Assembly (NCBI RefSeq): GCF_018531495.1
Contig: NZ_JAHDTI010000002.1
Location: 1,208,057 to 1,272,056 of the forward strand
DNA: 64,000 bases
Direction: 5' to 3'
Origin: Nonomuraea sediminis
Lineage (GTDB): Bacteria > Actinomycetota > Actinomycetes > Streptosporangiales > Streptosporangiaceae
A program made the position numbers and the translations under genes. This document shows positions 54,117-63,646 of this stretch, piece after piece. Numbering within the stretch: position 1 is the stretch's first letter; every line of letters begins with the position of its first letter. The notes beneath the pieces were generated by a model. That model saw only the letters and a list, made by a program, of their open reading frames with translations. It did no database searches and was not told the DNA's origin.

Positions 54117-54233
54117 TCCTGAAGGCTACCGAACGGTCATTTGCCGAAACGTCCGTGCAGGCCTTTGAGATTGGTCACAGTCACGCCGTGCCTGGTGGTT
54201 CGCTCGCGAAGCTGCCTCACTAGGCTGACCCGC

Positions 54234-54389
54234 ATGAAGAAATGGGAGTACCTCACGGCTCCGGTGTTGATCCACAACACCAAGATGATCCTGGACAACT
54301 TCGGTTCCGACGGCTGGGAACTGGTGCAGATCCTCCAGGGCGCCAGCCCCGAGCAGCTCGTCGCCTACTTCAAGAGGGAGAAGCAGTGA
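54234..54389 (+). CDS. DUF4177-like small protein
   Basis: 51 residues from the ATG at 54234. MKKWEYLTAPVLIHNTKMIL and FGSDGWELVQIL match the DUF4177 core (W-E-Y...G-W-E-L-V). It overlaps the RidA gene as GTGA, so the two are coupled. Function unknown. Confidence 0.85.
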   Translation: MKKWEYLTAPVLIHNTKMILDNFGSDGWELVQILQGASPEQLVAYFKREKQ

Positions 54390-54844
54390 CTCCGGAGGAG
54401 AAGATCGCCGAGCTCGGGCTGACGCTGCCCGAGGTCGTGCCGCCGCTGGCCGCCTACGTTCCCGCCGTGCAGACCGGCACTCTCGTCTACACCTCCGGCC
54501 AGGTGCCGATGGTCGAAGGGAAGCTGGCCGGGTTGGGCAAGGTCGGCGCCGACGTCACGCCCGAGGACGCGCAGGGCCACGCCCGCATCTGCGCCCTCAA
54601 CGCCATCGCCGCGCTGAAGTCCCAGGTGGGCGAGCTGTCGCGGGTCAACAGGATCGTCAAGGTCGTGGTGTTCGTGGCCAGCGCGCCGGACTTCACGGGC
54701 CAGCCGGGCGTCGGCAACGGCGCCAGCGAGCTGCTGCGCGACGTGTTCGGAGACAAGGGCGTGCACGCGCGCAGCGCGGTAGGCGTCGCGGCGCTGCCGC
54801 TGGACGCTTCCGTCGAAGTGGAGCTGATCGCAGAAGTCAGCTGA
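54386..54844 (+). CDS. RidA-family protein
   Basis: 152 residues from the GTG overlapping the preceding stop. LVYTSGQVP, NAIAALKSQ, VVVFVASAPDF and ARSAVGVAALPLDASVEVE are the family motifs, including the Arg in ARSAVG. RidA enzymes deaminate reactive enamine/imine intermediates. This is the YjgF-like longer variety of about 150 residues. Confidence 0.92.
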   Translation: MTPEEKIAELGLTLPEVVPPLAAYVPAVQTGTLVYTSGQVPMVEGKLAGLGKVGADVTPEDAQGHARICALNAIAALKSQVGELSRVNRIVKVVVFVASAPDFTGQPGVGNGASELLRDVFGDKGVHARSAVGVAALPLDASVEVELIAEVS

Positions 54845-54892
54845 TACCCGGATATGTCACCATGACCGAGTGATGTTCTAGAAGGAGGTCTG

Positions 54893-55693
54893 GTGTCCGG
54901 AATCGTGCTGCCGCAAGAACTAGCCGATCGAGCCAGGGAGATCAACGCGGGCCGCCTGGAGCCGGTCACGGCGCGCGATGCCGCCACGGTGGTGATCCTG
55001 CGTCCCGGACCCGAGGTCTACCTGCTCAGGCGCAAGACCACGATGGCCTTCGCCGCCGGGGCCTACGTCTTCCCCGGCGGCTCGGTGGACCCGCGTGACA
55101 CCGATCAAGCGGTCGCCTGGGCCGGCCCCACTCCCGCGCAGTGGGGCGAGGCCTTCGCCGCGGACGAGGGTACGGCGCGCGGCCTGGTGTGCGCCGCCGT
55201 ACGGGAGACCTTCGAGGAGTCCGGCGTGCTGCTGGCAGGGCCGGGGCCGGATTCCGTGGTCGAGGACACCACCGGCGACGACTGGGAGGCCGACCGGCTC
55301 GCCCTGATCGACCGGAGTCTGGCCTTCGCCGACTTCCTGGCCAAGCGCGGGCTGGTGCTCCGCTCGGACCTGCTGAAGCCGTGGGCCCACTGGATCACGC
55401 CGGAGATCGAGACCCGCCGGTTCGACACCCGATTCTTCGTCGCGGTGCTGCCCGCCGGGCAGCGCACCAGGGACGTGGGAGGCGAGGCCGACAAGGTAGC
55501 GTGGCAGCGCCCGGCCGAGGCGATCGAGCTGGCCCACGAGGGGAAGATCTTCCTGATGCCTCCCACCTACCACACGCTCAGCGAGCTGGCCGCCCACGAC
55601 AGCGTGGAGTCGGTGCTGGCGGCCGAGCGCGAGATCGTCACCATCCTCCCCAAGGCCGTCGAGGTCGACGGCGAGATGCGGCTGATGACCTGA
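54893..55693 (+). CDS. NUDIX hydrolase (NUDT19-like)
   Basis: 266 residues from a GTG with AAGGAGG upstream. An early PGG (YVFPGGSVDP) and the Nudix helix AAVRETFEESGVLL are separated by an insertion of some 35 residues, as in the NUDT19/NUDT7-like group that hydrolyses CoA derivatives. The stop overlaps the next start (TGATG). Confidence 0.9.
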   Translation: MSGIVLPQELADRAREINAGRLEPVTARDAATVVILRPGPEVYLLRRKTTMAFAAGAYVFPGGSVDPRDTDQAVAWAGPTPAQWGEAFAADEGTARGLVCAAVRETFEESGVLLAGPGPDSVVEDTTGDDWEADRLALIDRSLAFADFLAKRGLVLRSDLLKPWAHWITPEIETRRFDTRFFVAVLPAGQRTRDVGGEADKVAWQRPAEAIELAHEGKIFLMPPTYHTLSELAAHDSVESVLAAEREIVTILPKAVEVDGEMRLMT

Positions 55694-56487
55694 TGAGCGG
55701 CCTGCACATCCCCATCGGCTCGCCCGACGGCTCCCGCACCGACCACGCCGAGAACCTGCTGGCGCCCAACCCGTCGCTGATGACGCTGGACGGCACCAAC
55801 ACCTGGATCCTCGGCACCCGCGACGCCGTCGTCGTCGACCCCGGCCCCGAGGACGAGGCCCACCTGCGCCGCGTCGCCGATCATCTCCAGGGCCGCAGGG
55901 TCACCGAGATCCTGCTCACCCACGGCCACGTCGACCACAGCGGCGGCGCCAGGCGCTTCGCCGAGCTCGTCGGCGCCCCGGTCCGTGCCCTGGACCCCAA
56001 GCACCGCCTGGGCAGCGAGGGGCTCTCCGACGGCGACGTGGTGACCGTCGACGACCTGGAGATCAGGGTGTACGGCACGCCGGGCCACTCCTTCGACTCC
56101 CTGTGCTTCTGGCTGCCGAGGGACCGGGCGATGCTCACGGGCGACACGGTCCTGGGCCGCGGCACCACGGTCATCGCCGGCGACGGCGGCCTGGCCGACT
56201 ACCTGCGCAGCCTGGACCTCCTCAGGAAGGTCGCCGAGGAACTGGAGGCTCAGGCGCTCCTGCCGGGACACGGCCCGGTGCTGCCCGACCCGATCGGCGC
56301 GCTCGACGGCTACATCGCGCACCGCCGCGAGCGCCTCGACCAGATCAGGGCGGCCCGGGCACAGGGCGCCAGGACGCCCGGCGAGATCGTCGAGATCGTC
56401 TACGCCGACGTCGACAGGTCGCTGTGGCCGGCCGCCGAGATGTCGGTCCGGGCACAGCTGGACTACCTGGGGGGTGTGGACCGCTAA
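55693..56487 (+). CDS. metallo-beta-lactamase-fold hydrolase (LACTB2-like)
   Basis: 264 residues. THGHVDHSGG is the metal site, with VYGTPGHSFDSL and LTGDTVLGRGT as further ligands, and LLPGHGPV near the C-terminus. The C-terminal winged-helix-like tail (VDRSLWPAAEMSVRAQLDYL) is typical of LACTB2-like nucleases/hydrolases. It is coupled to the NUDIX gene and converges with crp, overlapping it by four bases. Confidence 0.92.
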   Translation: MSGLHIPIGSPDGSRTDHAENLLAPNPSLMTLDGTNTWILGTRDAVVVDPGPEDEAHLRRVADHLQGRRVTEILLTHGHVDHSGGARRFAELVGAPVRALDPKHRLGSEGLSDGDVVTVDDLEIRVYGTPGHSFDSLCFWLPRDRAMLTGDTVLGRGTTVIAGDGGLADYLRSLDLLRKVAEELEAQALLPGHGPVLPDPIGALDGYIAHRRERLDQIRAARAQGARTPGEIVEIVYADVDRSLWPAAEMSVRAQLDYLGGVDR

Positions 56488-57164
56488 CGCGAGCGGTTGT
56501 ACAGGCGGTCCATGTCGAGAATCACCACGGCCTTGGCCTCGATGCGGAGCCAGCCACGCTGGGCGAAGTCGGCCAGCGCCTTGTTGACGGTCTCGCGGGA
56601 GGCGCCGACGAGCTGGGCGAGCTCCTCCTGCGTGAGGTCGTGGTGGACGCGCAGCCCTTCCTCGGTCTTGGTGCCGAAGCGGTCGGCCAGGTCGAGCAGC
56701 TGCTTGGCCACCCGGCCGGGCACGTCGGTGAAGACCAGGTCGGCCAGCACGTCGTTGGTGCGCCGGAGCCGCTGGGCGAGCGCGCGCAGCAGGTGGAGCG
56801 CCACCTCGGGCCGCCCGGTCAGCCAGGGACGCAGGTCGTCGTGGCCGAGCCCGGCCAGCCGTACGTCCGTGAGCGCCGTCGCCGAGGCGGTGCGCGGTCT
56901 GGGGTCGAACAGGGACAGCTCGCCGAACATCTCGCTCGGGCCGAGAACGCTCAGCAGGTTCTCGCGGCCGTCGGGAGACTGGCGGGAGAGCTTGATCTTG
57001 CCCTCGAGCACGACGTAGAGGCGGTCGCCCGTCTCGTTCTCATGGAAGAGAGTCTGCCCCTTGGAGAGCTGGACCTCGGTGATGCTCGTGCGCAGCGCCG
57101 CGGCGCTCTCACGGTCGAGCGCGGCGAACAGGGGGGCCTTGCCCAGCACGTCTTCGGTGTTCAC
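56484..57164 (-). CDS. crp: Crp/Fnr-family regulator Crp
   Basis: 226 residues from the GTG at 57164 (GAGGAGG upstream). The cyclic-nucleotide domain shows GEMFGELSLFDPRPRTASAT in almost canonical form, including the cAMP-contacting Arg-Thr pair, and the C-terminal helix-turn-helix is LTQEELAQLVGASRETVNKA. Position next to the metallo-hydrolase gene fits Crp of Streptomyces (SCO3571), a global regulator of growth and antibiotic production. Confidence 0.93.
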   Translation of the reverse strand: MNTEDVLGKAPLFAALDRESAAALRTSITEVQLSKGQTLFHENETGDRLYVVLEGKIKLSRQSPDGRENLLSVLGPSEMFGELSLFDPRPRTASATALTDVRLAGLGHDDLRPWLTGRPEVALHLLRALAQRLRRTNDVLADLVFTDVPGRVAKQLLDLADRFGTKTEEGLRVHHDLTQEELAQLVGASRETVNKALADFAQRGWLRIEAKAVVILDMDRLYNRSR

Positions 57165-57389
57165 TCTGCCTCCTCTGCTGCCATTGTGACTCACCCCACT
57201 CCGGGCGGCACACCTAGGTGGGGGATTTGAGCGAAGCCACGCTCCATCGGCGAAGTTTACGGACAAAACCCCCAGGTTAGCGAAATATCGTATTAGCCAT
57301 GATGATTATGGTGATACGAGGGATGGGCTGCGCCATCGGGTGAGACGTGCGAGGGTAATTGTCATAATCATTTAGCGATGGGAGGTGCG
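57165..57389. promoter_or_regulatory. divergent promoter region of crp and a GntR gene
   Basis: No gene. An AT-rich inverted pair ATGATTAT (57302-57309) and ATAATCAT (57364-57371) flanks the region before the GntR start and may be its operator. Confidence 0.45.
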
Positions 57390-58124
57390 ATGGCAGCGGA
57401 GAACGGCGCCGGTGAGCCGCCCGCGCCGCGACGGCGCGACGGCGACCGGGCGGGCCTGCTGTCGCGGGCGGAGATGGCGGCCGACCAGATCGCGGCGCTC
57501 GCGGCCAGAGCGGAGCCGGGCTCCCGGCTGGGCACCAAGGAGGAGCTGCGCGGACGCTGCGGCGTCTCGGTCGGCACGTTCAACGAGACCCTGCGCCTGC
57601 TGCAGGCCCGCGGGCTGGTCACCGTGCGGCCAGGGCCGGGCGGCGGGCTGTTCGCCGCCGAGCAGACGCCGATGGTCCGGCTCGGCCACTCGATGCTGGC
57701 GCTGGACTCGCAGGTGTCGGACGTCGCCGAGGCCGCCCGCATCCGCGACGCGCTCGACCCGCTGCTGGTGGAGGACGCGCTGTGGCACGCCTCCCCGGCC
57801 GACATCGCCGAGCTGCGCGCCCGGCTGGCCGACATGCGGACCGCGGTGCGCGCCGAGGACCCCGACGCCTTCATCCGCGCCAACTGGAAGCTGCACGCGG
57901 CCATCGCCGAGATCAGCCCCAACTCGCTGCTGCGATCGCTGTACGTCACGCTGCTCGACCTGATCGAGTCGCACACGCTGTCGGTCCTGCCCGACGGGGA
58001 GATGCCGCTGATGCCCTACATGGCCGAGCGCTACGAGCTCCACGCGGCGCTGGTCGAGGCGCTGGACACGCGCGACCGCGAGGAGTCGCTGCGGCTGGTC
58101 CGCCTGCACAACACCACCGGATAG
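57390..58124 (+). CDS. GntR-family regulator, FadR/FCD type
   Basis: 244 residues from the ATG at 57390 (GGGAGG upstream). The wHTH is ELRGRCGVSVGTFNETLRLL, and the C-terminal all-helical FCD domain shows IRDALDPLLVEDALWHASP and NWKLHAAIAEIS. The metal-ligand pattern with H in KLHAAIA and HAALVEAL is standard. Effector unknown; likely autoregulated. Confidence 0.9.
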   Translation: MAAENGAGEPPAPRRRDGDRAGLLSRAEMAADQIAALAARAEPGSRLGTKEELRGRCGVSVGTFNETLRLLQARGLVTVRPGPGGGLFAAEQTPMVRLGHSMLALDSQVSDVAEAARIRDALDPLLVEDALWHASPADIAELRARLADMRTAVRAEDPDAFIRANWKLHAAIAEISPNSLLRSLYVTLLDLIESHTLSVLPDGEMPLMPYMAERYELHAALVEALDTRDREESLRLVRLHNTTG

Positions 58125-58227
58125 CCGTCAAGACGCGTATCGATAGGGTGGTAGCGGGTGTGCCGGGAAGACGGGTCGGCGTGTTGGGGGGACCGTCCCT
58201 CTGATTCCAGCCGCCAAGGGGGATCCC

Positions 58228-59448
58228 GTGCGCCGAGCCACCGAGAAGTGGCCATTCAGGCCTACCGTCCGCTATGCCCGCACGCTCGCGGAGGCCCTCA
58301 GGACGGAGACGATCGGTGGCATCGTCATGCTGGCCGCCACCGTGGCGGCACTGATCTGGGCGAACGTCTCGATCGAGAGCTACACCGCGCTGCAGGAGAC
58401 CGTGGTCGGCCCGCACGCCCTGCACCTGGACCTCGAGCTGTACCGGTGGGCGCAGAACGGCCTGCTCACGATCTTCTTCTTCGTGGCGGGGCTGGAGGTC
58501 AAGGAGGAGTTCGTCCACGGCGAGCTGGCCAACCTGCGCAAGGCCGCGCTGCCGATCATCGCCGCGATCGCCGGGATGGTGGTGCCCGCGATCGTCTACC
58601 TGCTGGTGACCGCGGGCACGCCGGGGGTCGCACACGGCTGGGCGATCCCGACGGCCACCGACATCGCCTTCGCGCTGGCCGTGCTCGCGGTGACCGCGAG
58701 CGCGATGCCGGCCTCGCTGCGGGCGTTCCTGCTCACCTGCGCGGTCGTGGACGACCTGGGCGCGATCACGATCATCGCGCTGTTCTACTCCGAGGAGCTG
58801 AACCCGCTGATGCTCCTCATCGGGGTCGCGCTGATCGCGATCTACGGGTTCCTGCAGCACAAGCGGGTCAAGGGGCTGTGGATCTACCTGCCGCTGGCCG
58901 TGGCCTCCTGGTACTTCGTCGAGGTCAGCGGCGTGCACGCCACCGTGGCCGGAGTGGCGCTCGGCCTGCTGACCCGCGTGTCGACCGACGAGGGCGAGGA
59001 CAGGTCCCCCGCCGAGGCCGCGGACCACTACATCAGGCCGATCTCGGCCGGCGTGGCCGTGCCGGTCTTCGCGTTCCTGTCGGCCGGGGTCGCGCTGAAC
59101 GCCTCCAGCTTCGGCATGATGTTCGGAGATCGGGTAGTAATCGGGGTGATGGCCGGGCTGGTGATCGGCAAGTTCGTCGGCGTCTTCGGCGGGGCATGGC
59201 TGTCGGTACGGCTGGGCCTGGCCCGGCTGGCGGAGGAACTGCACTGGCGGGACATGGCGGCGGTGTCACTGCTGGCAGGGATCGGGTTCACCGTGTCGCT
59301 GCTGATCGGCGACCTGGCCTTCGGTGACGACCCGGCGCGGACCGACGGTGTGACCCTGGGTATCCTCGCGGCCAGCCTCATCGCTTCGGTTCTGGCGGCG
59401 GTGCTCCTTCACATACGGGTGCGCAACAGAACCCGTGGAGCTGGATGA
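58228..59448 (+). CDS. nhaA: Na+/H+ antiporter NhaA
   Basis: 406 residues from a GTG with GGGGGATCCC upstream. About eleven to twelve membrane segments. GWAIPTATDIAFALAVLAV and LTCAVVDDLGAITIIALFYS contain the paired Asp residues of the ion-binding site. It expels sodium in exchange for protons. It has no regulator next to it. Confidence 0.95.
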   Translation: MRRATEKWPFRPTVRYARTLAEALRTETIGGIVMLAATVAALIWANVSIESYTALQETVVGPHALHLDLELYRWAQNGLLTIFFFVAGLEVKEEFVHGELANLRKAALPIIAAIAGMVVPAIVYLLVTAGTPGVAHGWAIPTATDIAFALAVLAVTASAMPASLRAFLLTCAVVDDLGAITIIALFYSEELNPLMLLIGVALIAIYGFLQHKRVKGLWIYLPLAVASWYFVEVSGVHATVAGVALGLLTRVSTDEGEDRSPAEAADHYIRPISAGVAVPVFAFLSAGVALNASSFGMMFGDRVVIGVMAGLVIGKFVGVFGGAWLSVRLGLARLAEELHWRDMAAVSLLAGIGFTVSLLIGDLAFGDDPARTDGVTLGILAASLIASVLAAVLLHIRVRNRTRGAG

Positions 59449-59486
59449 TGTTTGACAGGGGCACGGCGCCCCGATAGGAGACGTGC

Positions 59487-59894
59487 ATGTCCCAGACTCC
59501 CGAAGAGGAAGAAACCCTGGGCTCGCTGGTCGCCCAGGCGAGCAACCAGATCTCGACGCTGGTCCGCTCCGAGATCGAGCTGGCCAAGGCCGAGCTCAGG
59601 TTCGACGCCAAGCGGGTCGGCACCGCCTCCGGCCTGTTCGCCGCCGCCGCGTTCATGGCGCACCTGTGCCTGATCCTGGCCTCGTTCACCATCGCGTACG
59701 CCCTCACCCTGATCCTGCCCGCCTGGCTGTCCTTCCTGATCGTGACGGTGTTCTACCTGCTGGTGGCCGCTCTCCTGGTGTTCATCGGGGTCAGGCGGCT
59801 CAAGGGGCTTTCCGGGATGAAGCGGACAGGCCGCTCGCTCAAGGAGCTCAAGGAGATAGCCGAACCCGAGCCGGTGAAACTCGATGGCACCTGA
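59487..59894 (+). CDS. holin-like membrane protein (Actinobacterial Holin-X/DUF1469 type)
   Basis: 135 residues. LVAQASNQISTLVRSEIELA is the amphipathic N-terminus of this family, followed by two membrane segments and a basic tail. Despite the name it is a normal chromosomal protein in actinomycetes, of unknown role. It overlaps the hydrolase gene by eleven bases. Confidence 0.88.
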   Translation: MSQTPEEEETLGSLVAQASNQISTLVRSEIELAKAELRFDAKRVGTASGLFAAAAFMAHLCLILASFTIAYALTLILPAWLSFLIVTVFYLLVAALLVFIGVRRLKGLSGMKRTGRSLKELKEIAEPEPVKLDGT

Positions 59895-60792
59895 CGAGAC
59901 CGTCGTCCAGATCCAAGGCCCCTGGACCCACCGGGCCGTGCACGCCGGCGGCACCCGCTTCCACGTCGTCGAGGCGGGCGAGGGGCCGCTGGTCCTGCTG
60001 CTGCACGGCTTCCCCCAGTTCTGGTGGACCTGGCGCCACCAGCTCGCCTCGCTGGCCGCCGCCGGATACCGCGCGGTCGCGGTCGACCTGCGCGGCTACG
60101 GCGGCAGCGACAAGACCCCCCGCGGCTACGACCTGCCCACCCTGGCGGGCGACGCGACAGGGCTGATCCGGGCGCTGGGCGAGACCGGCGCCATCGTGGT
60201 CGGCCACGACTGGGGCGGGCTGCTGGCCTGGACGATGGCCGTCATGGACGCCAAGAGCGTGCGCCGCCTGGTCACCGTGTCCGCCCCGCACCCGCTGCGG
60301 CTGCGCGCCTCGCTACTGCGCCTCGGCCAGTTCAGCAGGTACGCCCTGGGCTTCCAGCTGCCGTTCCTGCCCGAGCGCAGGCTCGTTCGCAAGGACGCCG
60401 CGCTGGTCGGCGCCCTGCTCGAGCAGTGGTCGGGCCCGGGCCGGCCGGACCAGGAGACCGCGCTGACCTACCGGGAGGCGTTCAGCATCCCCGAGGTCGC
60501 CCACTGCGCGCTTGAGTACCACCGCTGGTTCGGCCGCTCGCAGTTGCGGCCCGACGGGCTGCGCTACGCCAGGGCCATGCGTACCGAGATCGAGGCGCCC
60601 ACGTTGCAGCTGCACGGCGCGCTCGACCGGTGCATCCTGCCCCGCACCGCGCAGGGTTCGAGCCGCTACGTGGCCGCGCCGTACCGCTGGCGGCTGATCG
60701 AGGGCGCGGGCCACTTCCCGCACGAGGAGACCCCCGAGGCCTTCGACGCCGAGCTGCTCGGCTGGCTGGCCGATCCCGAGCCGGACAGATAG
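59884..60792 (+). CDS. alpha/beta-hydrolase, epoxide-hydrolase type
   Basis: 302 residues. LHGFPQFW at 40-47 is the HGxP oxyanion motif, the nucleophile is Asp109 in GHDWGG, and EGAGHFPHEE gives the His. Asp rather than Ser as nucleophile points to an epoxide hydrolase or haloalkane dehalogenase. It is probably co-transcribed with the holin-like gene. Confidence 0.9.
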   Translation: MAPDETVVQIQGPWTHRAVHAGGTRFHVVEAGEGPLVLLLHGFPQFWWTWRHQLASLAAAGYRAVAVDLRGYGGSDKTPRGYDLPTLAGDATGLIRALGETGAIVVGHDWGGLLAWTMAVMDAKSVRRLVTVSAPHPLRLRASLLRLGQFSRYALGFQLPFLPERRLVRKDAALVGALLEQWSGPGRPDQETALTYREAFSIPEVAHCALEYHRWFGRSQLRPDGLRYARAMRTEIEAPTLQLHGALDRCILPRTAQGSSRYVAAPYRWRLIEGAGHFPHEETPEAFDAELLGWLADPEPDR

Positions 60793-60802
60793 GGCCCGAC
60801 CG

Positions 60803-61246
60803 ATGAGAGACCGCGATTCAGAAGGCAGGCCGCGCAACGCCCGGCCGCGCGACGCCTACGGCAGGCCCATGCCGTACGGCGCGACCGGGGTCCCGCGCGT
60901 CCCCGACGACTACGCGCCCACCACCGAGCAGGCGCTCGCCGACGGGCGCCGGTTCCTGCGCGACGGCATGCCGTTCAACGCCCATGAGGTCTTCGAGGGC
61001 CGCTGGAAGTGCGCGCCCGCACCCGAGCGCGAGCTGTGGCAGGGCCTGGCGCAGATCTGCGTCGGCCTCACCCACCTGCAGCGCGGCAACGGCCGCGGCG
61101 CGCTGACCCTCTTCAACCGCGGCACCGCCAGAGTCCAGTCGTACGGCGAGCCCTACGACGAGGTGGGCCGCATCGCCTCAGGGTTCGACGCCGACACCGA
61201 TGCCGAAGAGGCGATCGACGCCGTGCTCGCCGCCCTGCCGAGCTAG
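60803..61246 (+). CDS. DUF309-family protein
   Basis: 147 residues. A basic N-terminus is followed by the DUF309 core FNAHEVFEGRWK and LWQGLAQICVGLTHLQRGN. Function unknown. It ends with a four-base overlap into the convergent marP gene. Confidence 0.88.
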   Translation: MRDRDSEGRPRNARPRDAYGRPMPYGATGVPRVPDDYAPTTEQALADGRRFLRDGMPFNAHEVFEGRWKCAPAPERELWQGLAQICVGLTHLQRGNGRGALTLFNRGTARVQSYGEPYDEVGRIASGFDADTDAEEAIDAVLAALPS

Positions 61247-62433
61247 TCGCAGTCCTGGGTGCCGGCGGGCGTGGTGTCGTTGCGGCCCTGGTCGGCGTCG
61301 GGCTTGACCTCGTCGGCCGTCAGCACGTAGCCGGTGTCCTCCTGGCTGATCGCGGCGGCGAAGATCACGCCGAAGACGCGACCGTCGACGGTCAGCAGCG
61401 GGCCGCCCGAGTTGCCAGGAAGCACCTTGCCGCGGATGGCGTAGACCTCGCGCGTGACGTTGGAACTGCGGTAGATGTCGGGCCCCTCGGCCGGCTGCTT
61501 GCTCCTGATCCTGGCCGGCTCGGCGGTGAAACCCTGCCCCTTGGGGAAGCCGGCGATGATCGCGTTCTGCCCGGTCTTGCCGGCGCTGTCGAAGCTCAGC
61601 TGCGGCAGGTTCAGCCCGGGCACGTAGAGGATCGCGATGTCGCGCTGCGGGTTGTAGCGCACGACCGTGGCCGGGTGGCGGTTGTTCTGGTAGTCGATGA
61701 CCTGCAGCTCGCGGGTGACGCCGGCGACCACGTGCGCGTTGGTCATGATCCGGTCGCCCGCGTAGACGAAGCCGGTGCCCTCGATGTGCTTGTTGCAGCT
61801 CTCGGCGTTGCCCGACACCTTCACGATGGCCTTCTGGGCGCGGCCGAGCCTGGCGCCCTGCAGGATGCTGCGCGCGGGCGGCGGCACGTCGACCAGCTGG
61901 CCCGAACCGATCGCGTCGAAGACCGGCGGGAACTCCGAGCGGTCGATGAACTTCTTGAACGGCTGCTGCCAGTTGCGCGCCGACTGCGGGATCGCGTCGT
62001 CGACGGTGGTCAGCAGCAGCGAGTCCTTGACCTGCTGCACCAGCGGCGCGAACGAGGTCGACACGATCAGCGACCCGATCAGCCAGCCGATCACCAGCAC
62101 CGACAGCGCGCTGGCGAACGTACCGCCGACCGCGTCGGCCATCTTGGCGGGCTCCCAGGTGACGTGGCTGCGCACGACGGCGCCGATGGTGGAGGAGGCG
62201 AACTGGCCGATCGTTGCGGCCAGGAACACGATGACGATCGCGAGCAGCGCCTGCGGCGTGTCCTCGTCCACGACGGCCTTGGCGATGGGCGGCGCGATGA
62301 AGACGCCGAGTACGGCCCCGCCGACGAAGCCCACGAAGCTCATGGCGCCGATGATGAAGCCCTGCCGGTAGCCAGAGATGCCGAAGGCGATCACGAGGCC
62401 GATCAAGATGAGGTCAAGCAGATCACCGCGCAC
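61243..62433 (-). CDS. marP: MarP-family membrane serine protease
   Basis: 396 residues. Four membrane segments at the N-terminus (CvpA-like, about 1-125) are followed by a chymotrypsin-like protease domain with NAHVV (His), QRDIAILYV (Asp) and LPGNSGGPLL (Ser). Two Cys (AESCNKH and the C-terminal QDCD) may pair, as in M. tuberculosis MarP, which protects against acid. Start is the GTG at 62433. Confidence 0.93.
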   Translation of the reverse strand: MRGDLLDLILIGLVIAFGISGYRQGFIIGAMSFVGFVGGAVLGVFIAPPIAKAVVDEDTPQALLAIVIVFLAATIGQFASSTIGAVVRSHVTWEPAKMADAVGGTFASALSVLVIGWLIGSLIVSTSFAPLVQQVKDSLLLTTVDDAIPQSARNWQQPFKKFIDRSEFPPVFDAIGSGQLVDVPPPARSILQGARLGRAQKAIVKVSGNAESCNKHIEGTGFVYAGDRIMTNAHVVAGVTRELQVIDYQNNRHPATVVRYNPQRDIAILYVPGLNLPQLSFDSAGKTGQNAIIAGFPKGQGFTAEPARIRSKQPAEGPDIYRSSNVTREVYAIRGKVLPGNSGGPLLTVDGRVFGVIFAAAISQEDTGYVLTADEVKPDADQGRNDTTPAGTQDCD

Positions 62434-62515
62434 GCTTCAAAGGTATCCAGCGATCCGGTCAAGCGTGCACGTCTTCGGCCAGGACGGCGTCACCGGCCCG
62501 GCTACGGTGGGCGCC

Positions 62516-63022
62516 ATGCCGCCCATTGGAGATCTCATCCAGGCAGCGCTAGGCGACACCGATCCTGACGGGCCGGTGCGCTGGCACGTGATCTCCGTTC
62601 TGCAGGAGCGGGCGGACCTTGAGGCTTTCACCGAGGCCCGCCGCCTGTGCGGGGCGCAGACGGTGGCCGAGCGGCTGCTGGGCGTCGACATCATGGGCAG
62701 GCTGGAGCCGTTCAAGCACAGGACGCTGCCGATCCTGCGCTACCTGGCCGCCAGCGAGAGCGACGCCATGGTGCTCTACTCGGTGCTGATCGCCTTCGGC
62801 CACCTGGCCGACCAAGGCGCGCTGCCCTCGGTGATGGAGCTGGCCTGCCACCCCGACGCGCGGGTCAGGTACGGCGCGGCCTACGCCCTGCAGCACGTGC
62901 TCGGGGACCCGCCCGATCCCGCCGGGCTCGACGCGCTGCGCCTGCTGGCGGCCGACCCGGACGACGACGTGGCCGGCTGGGCCTCGCTCGGCGTCGCCCT
63001 AGCCACGAGCCGCAAGATTTAG
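62516..63022 (+). CDS. HEAT-repeat protein
   Basis: 168 residues from the ATG at 62516. Repeated helical pairs such as SDAMVLYSVLIAFGHLADQG, CHPDARVRYGAAYALQHVLG and ADPDDDVAGWASLGVALA are HEAT-like. It probably mediates protein binding; the partner is unknown. Divergent from marP, convergent with the CoA pyrophosphatase gene. Confidence 0.85.
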   Translation: MPPIGDLIQAALGDTDPDGPVRWHVISVLQERADLEAFTEARRLCGAQTVAERLLGVDIMGRLEPFKHRTLPILRYLAASESDAMVLYSVLIAFGHLADQGALPSVMELACHPDARVRYGAAYALQHVLGDPPDPAGLDALRLLAADPDDDVAGWASLGVALATSRKI

Positions 63023-63646
63023 CATGTCGGGCGGCATGTCCTCCACCCTGCTCGAATCCCACGGCTTGGCCAGGTCACCGGCATGCAGCACGGTGTCGAG
63101 CACCATCGCGGTGAACCCCCACACCAGCATCCCGCGCACCCGGAAGGCGGGCCCGGCGAATCCGCGCGGGTGGCGCAGCTTGAAGCGGTTGGCGGGATCG
63201 ACCAGTTCGGCGATCGGCACCCGCTCGACCGACTCGACCTCGTGCGGCGAGGCGGCGTGCACGGCGGACGGCTCGTGCCACCACCCGATCACCGGCGTGA
63301 CCCGGTTCTCGCTGCGCCAGATGTAGAGCTCGCGCATCTCGCACAGGACCGTCACACCCGCCGGGTCGAGCCCGGTCTCCTCCTCGGCCTCCCGCAGCGC
63401 CGCGCCCACGGGCCCGCCGTCGTCGGGATCGACGCCGCCGCCGGGGAACGCGGGCTGGCCCGCGTGCTTGCGCCCGCGCGAGCTGCGCTGGATGAGCAGC
63501 ACGTCGGGCCCGAGCGGCCCCTCGCCGAACAGCATCAGCACCGCCGCCACACGCCCGCCGTCGGCGGGCGGCCGCATCCCCATGGGGACGGGCAACTGCA
63601 CGGCTCGCGCGGACAGTCGGTCGAGCCAGTCGGGCACCTCTATCAC
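62999..63646 (-). CDS. CoA pyrophosphatase (NUDIX, NudL-like)
   Basis: 215 residues from the GTG at 63646 (GGAGGATGC upstream). It has the CoA-binding signature LLIQRSSRGRKHAGQPAFPG and the Nudix box GGGVDPDD...ALREAEEETGL. Members cut CoA and acyl-CoA to 3',5'-ADP and phosphopantetheine. It overlaps the HEAT gene by 24 bases at the 3' end. Confidence 0.92.
   Translation of the reverse strand: MIEVPDWLDRLSARAVQLPVPMGMRPPADGGRVAAVLMLFGEGPLGPDVLLIQRSSRGRKHAGQPAFPGGGVDPDDGGPVGAALREAEEETGLDPAGVTVLCEMRELYIWRSENRVTPVIGWWHEPSAVHAASPHEVESVERVPIAELVDPANRFKLRHPRGFAGPAFRVRGMLVWGFTAMVLDTVLHAGDLAKPWDSSRVEDMPPDMLNLAARG

Noticed and set aside
59487..59894. Phage holin suggesting a prophage
   Set aside because: No other phage gene is near; this family is part of the ordinary actinomycete chromosome.
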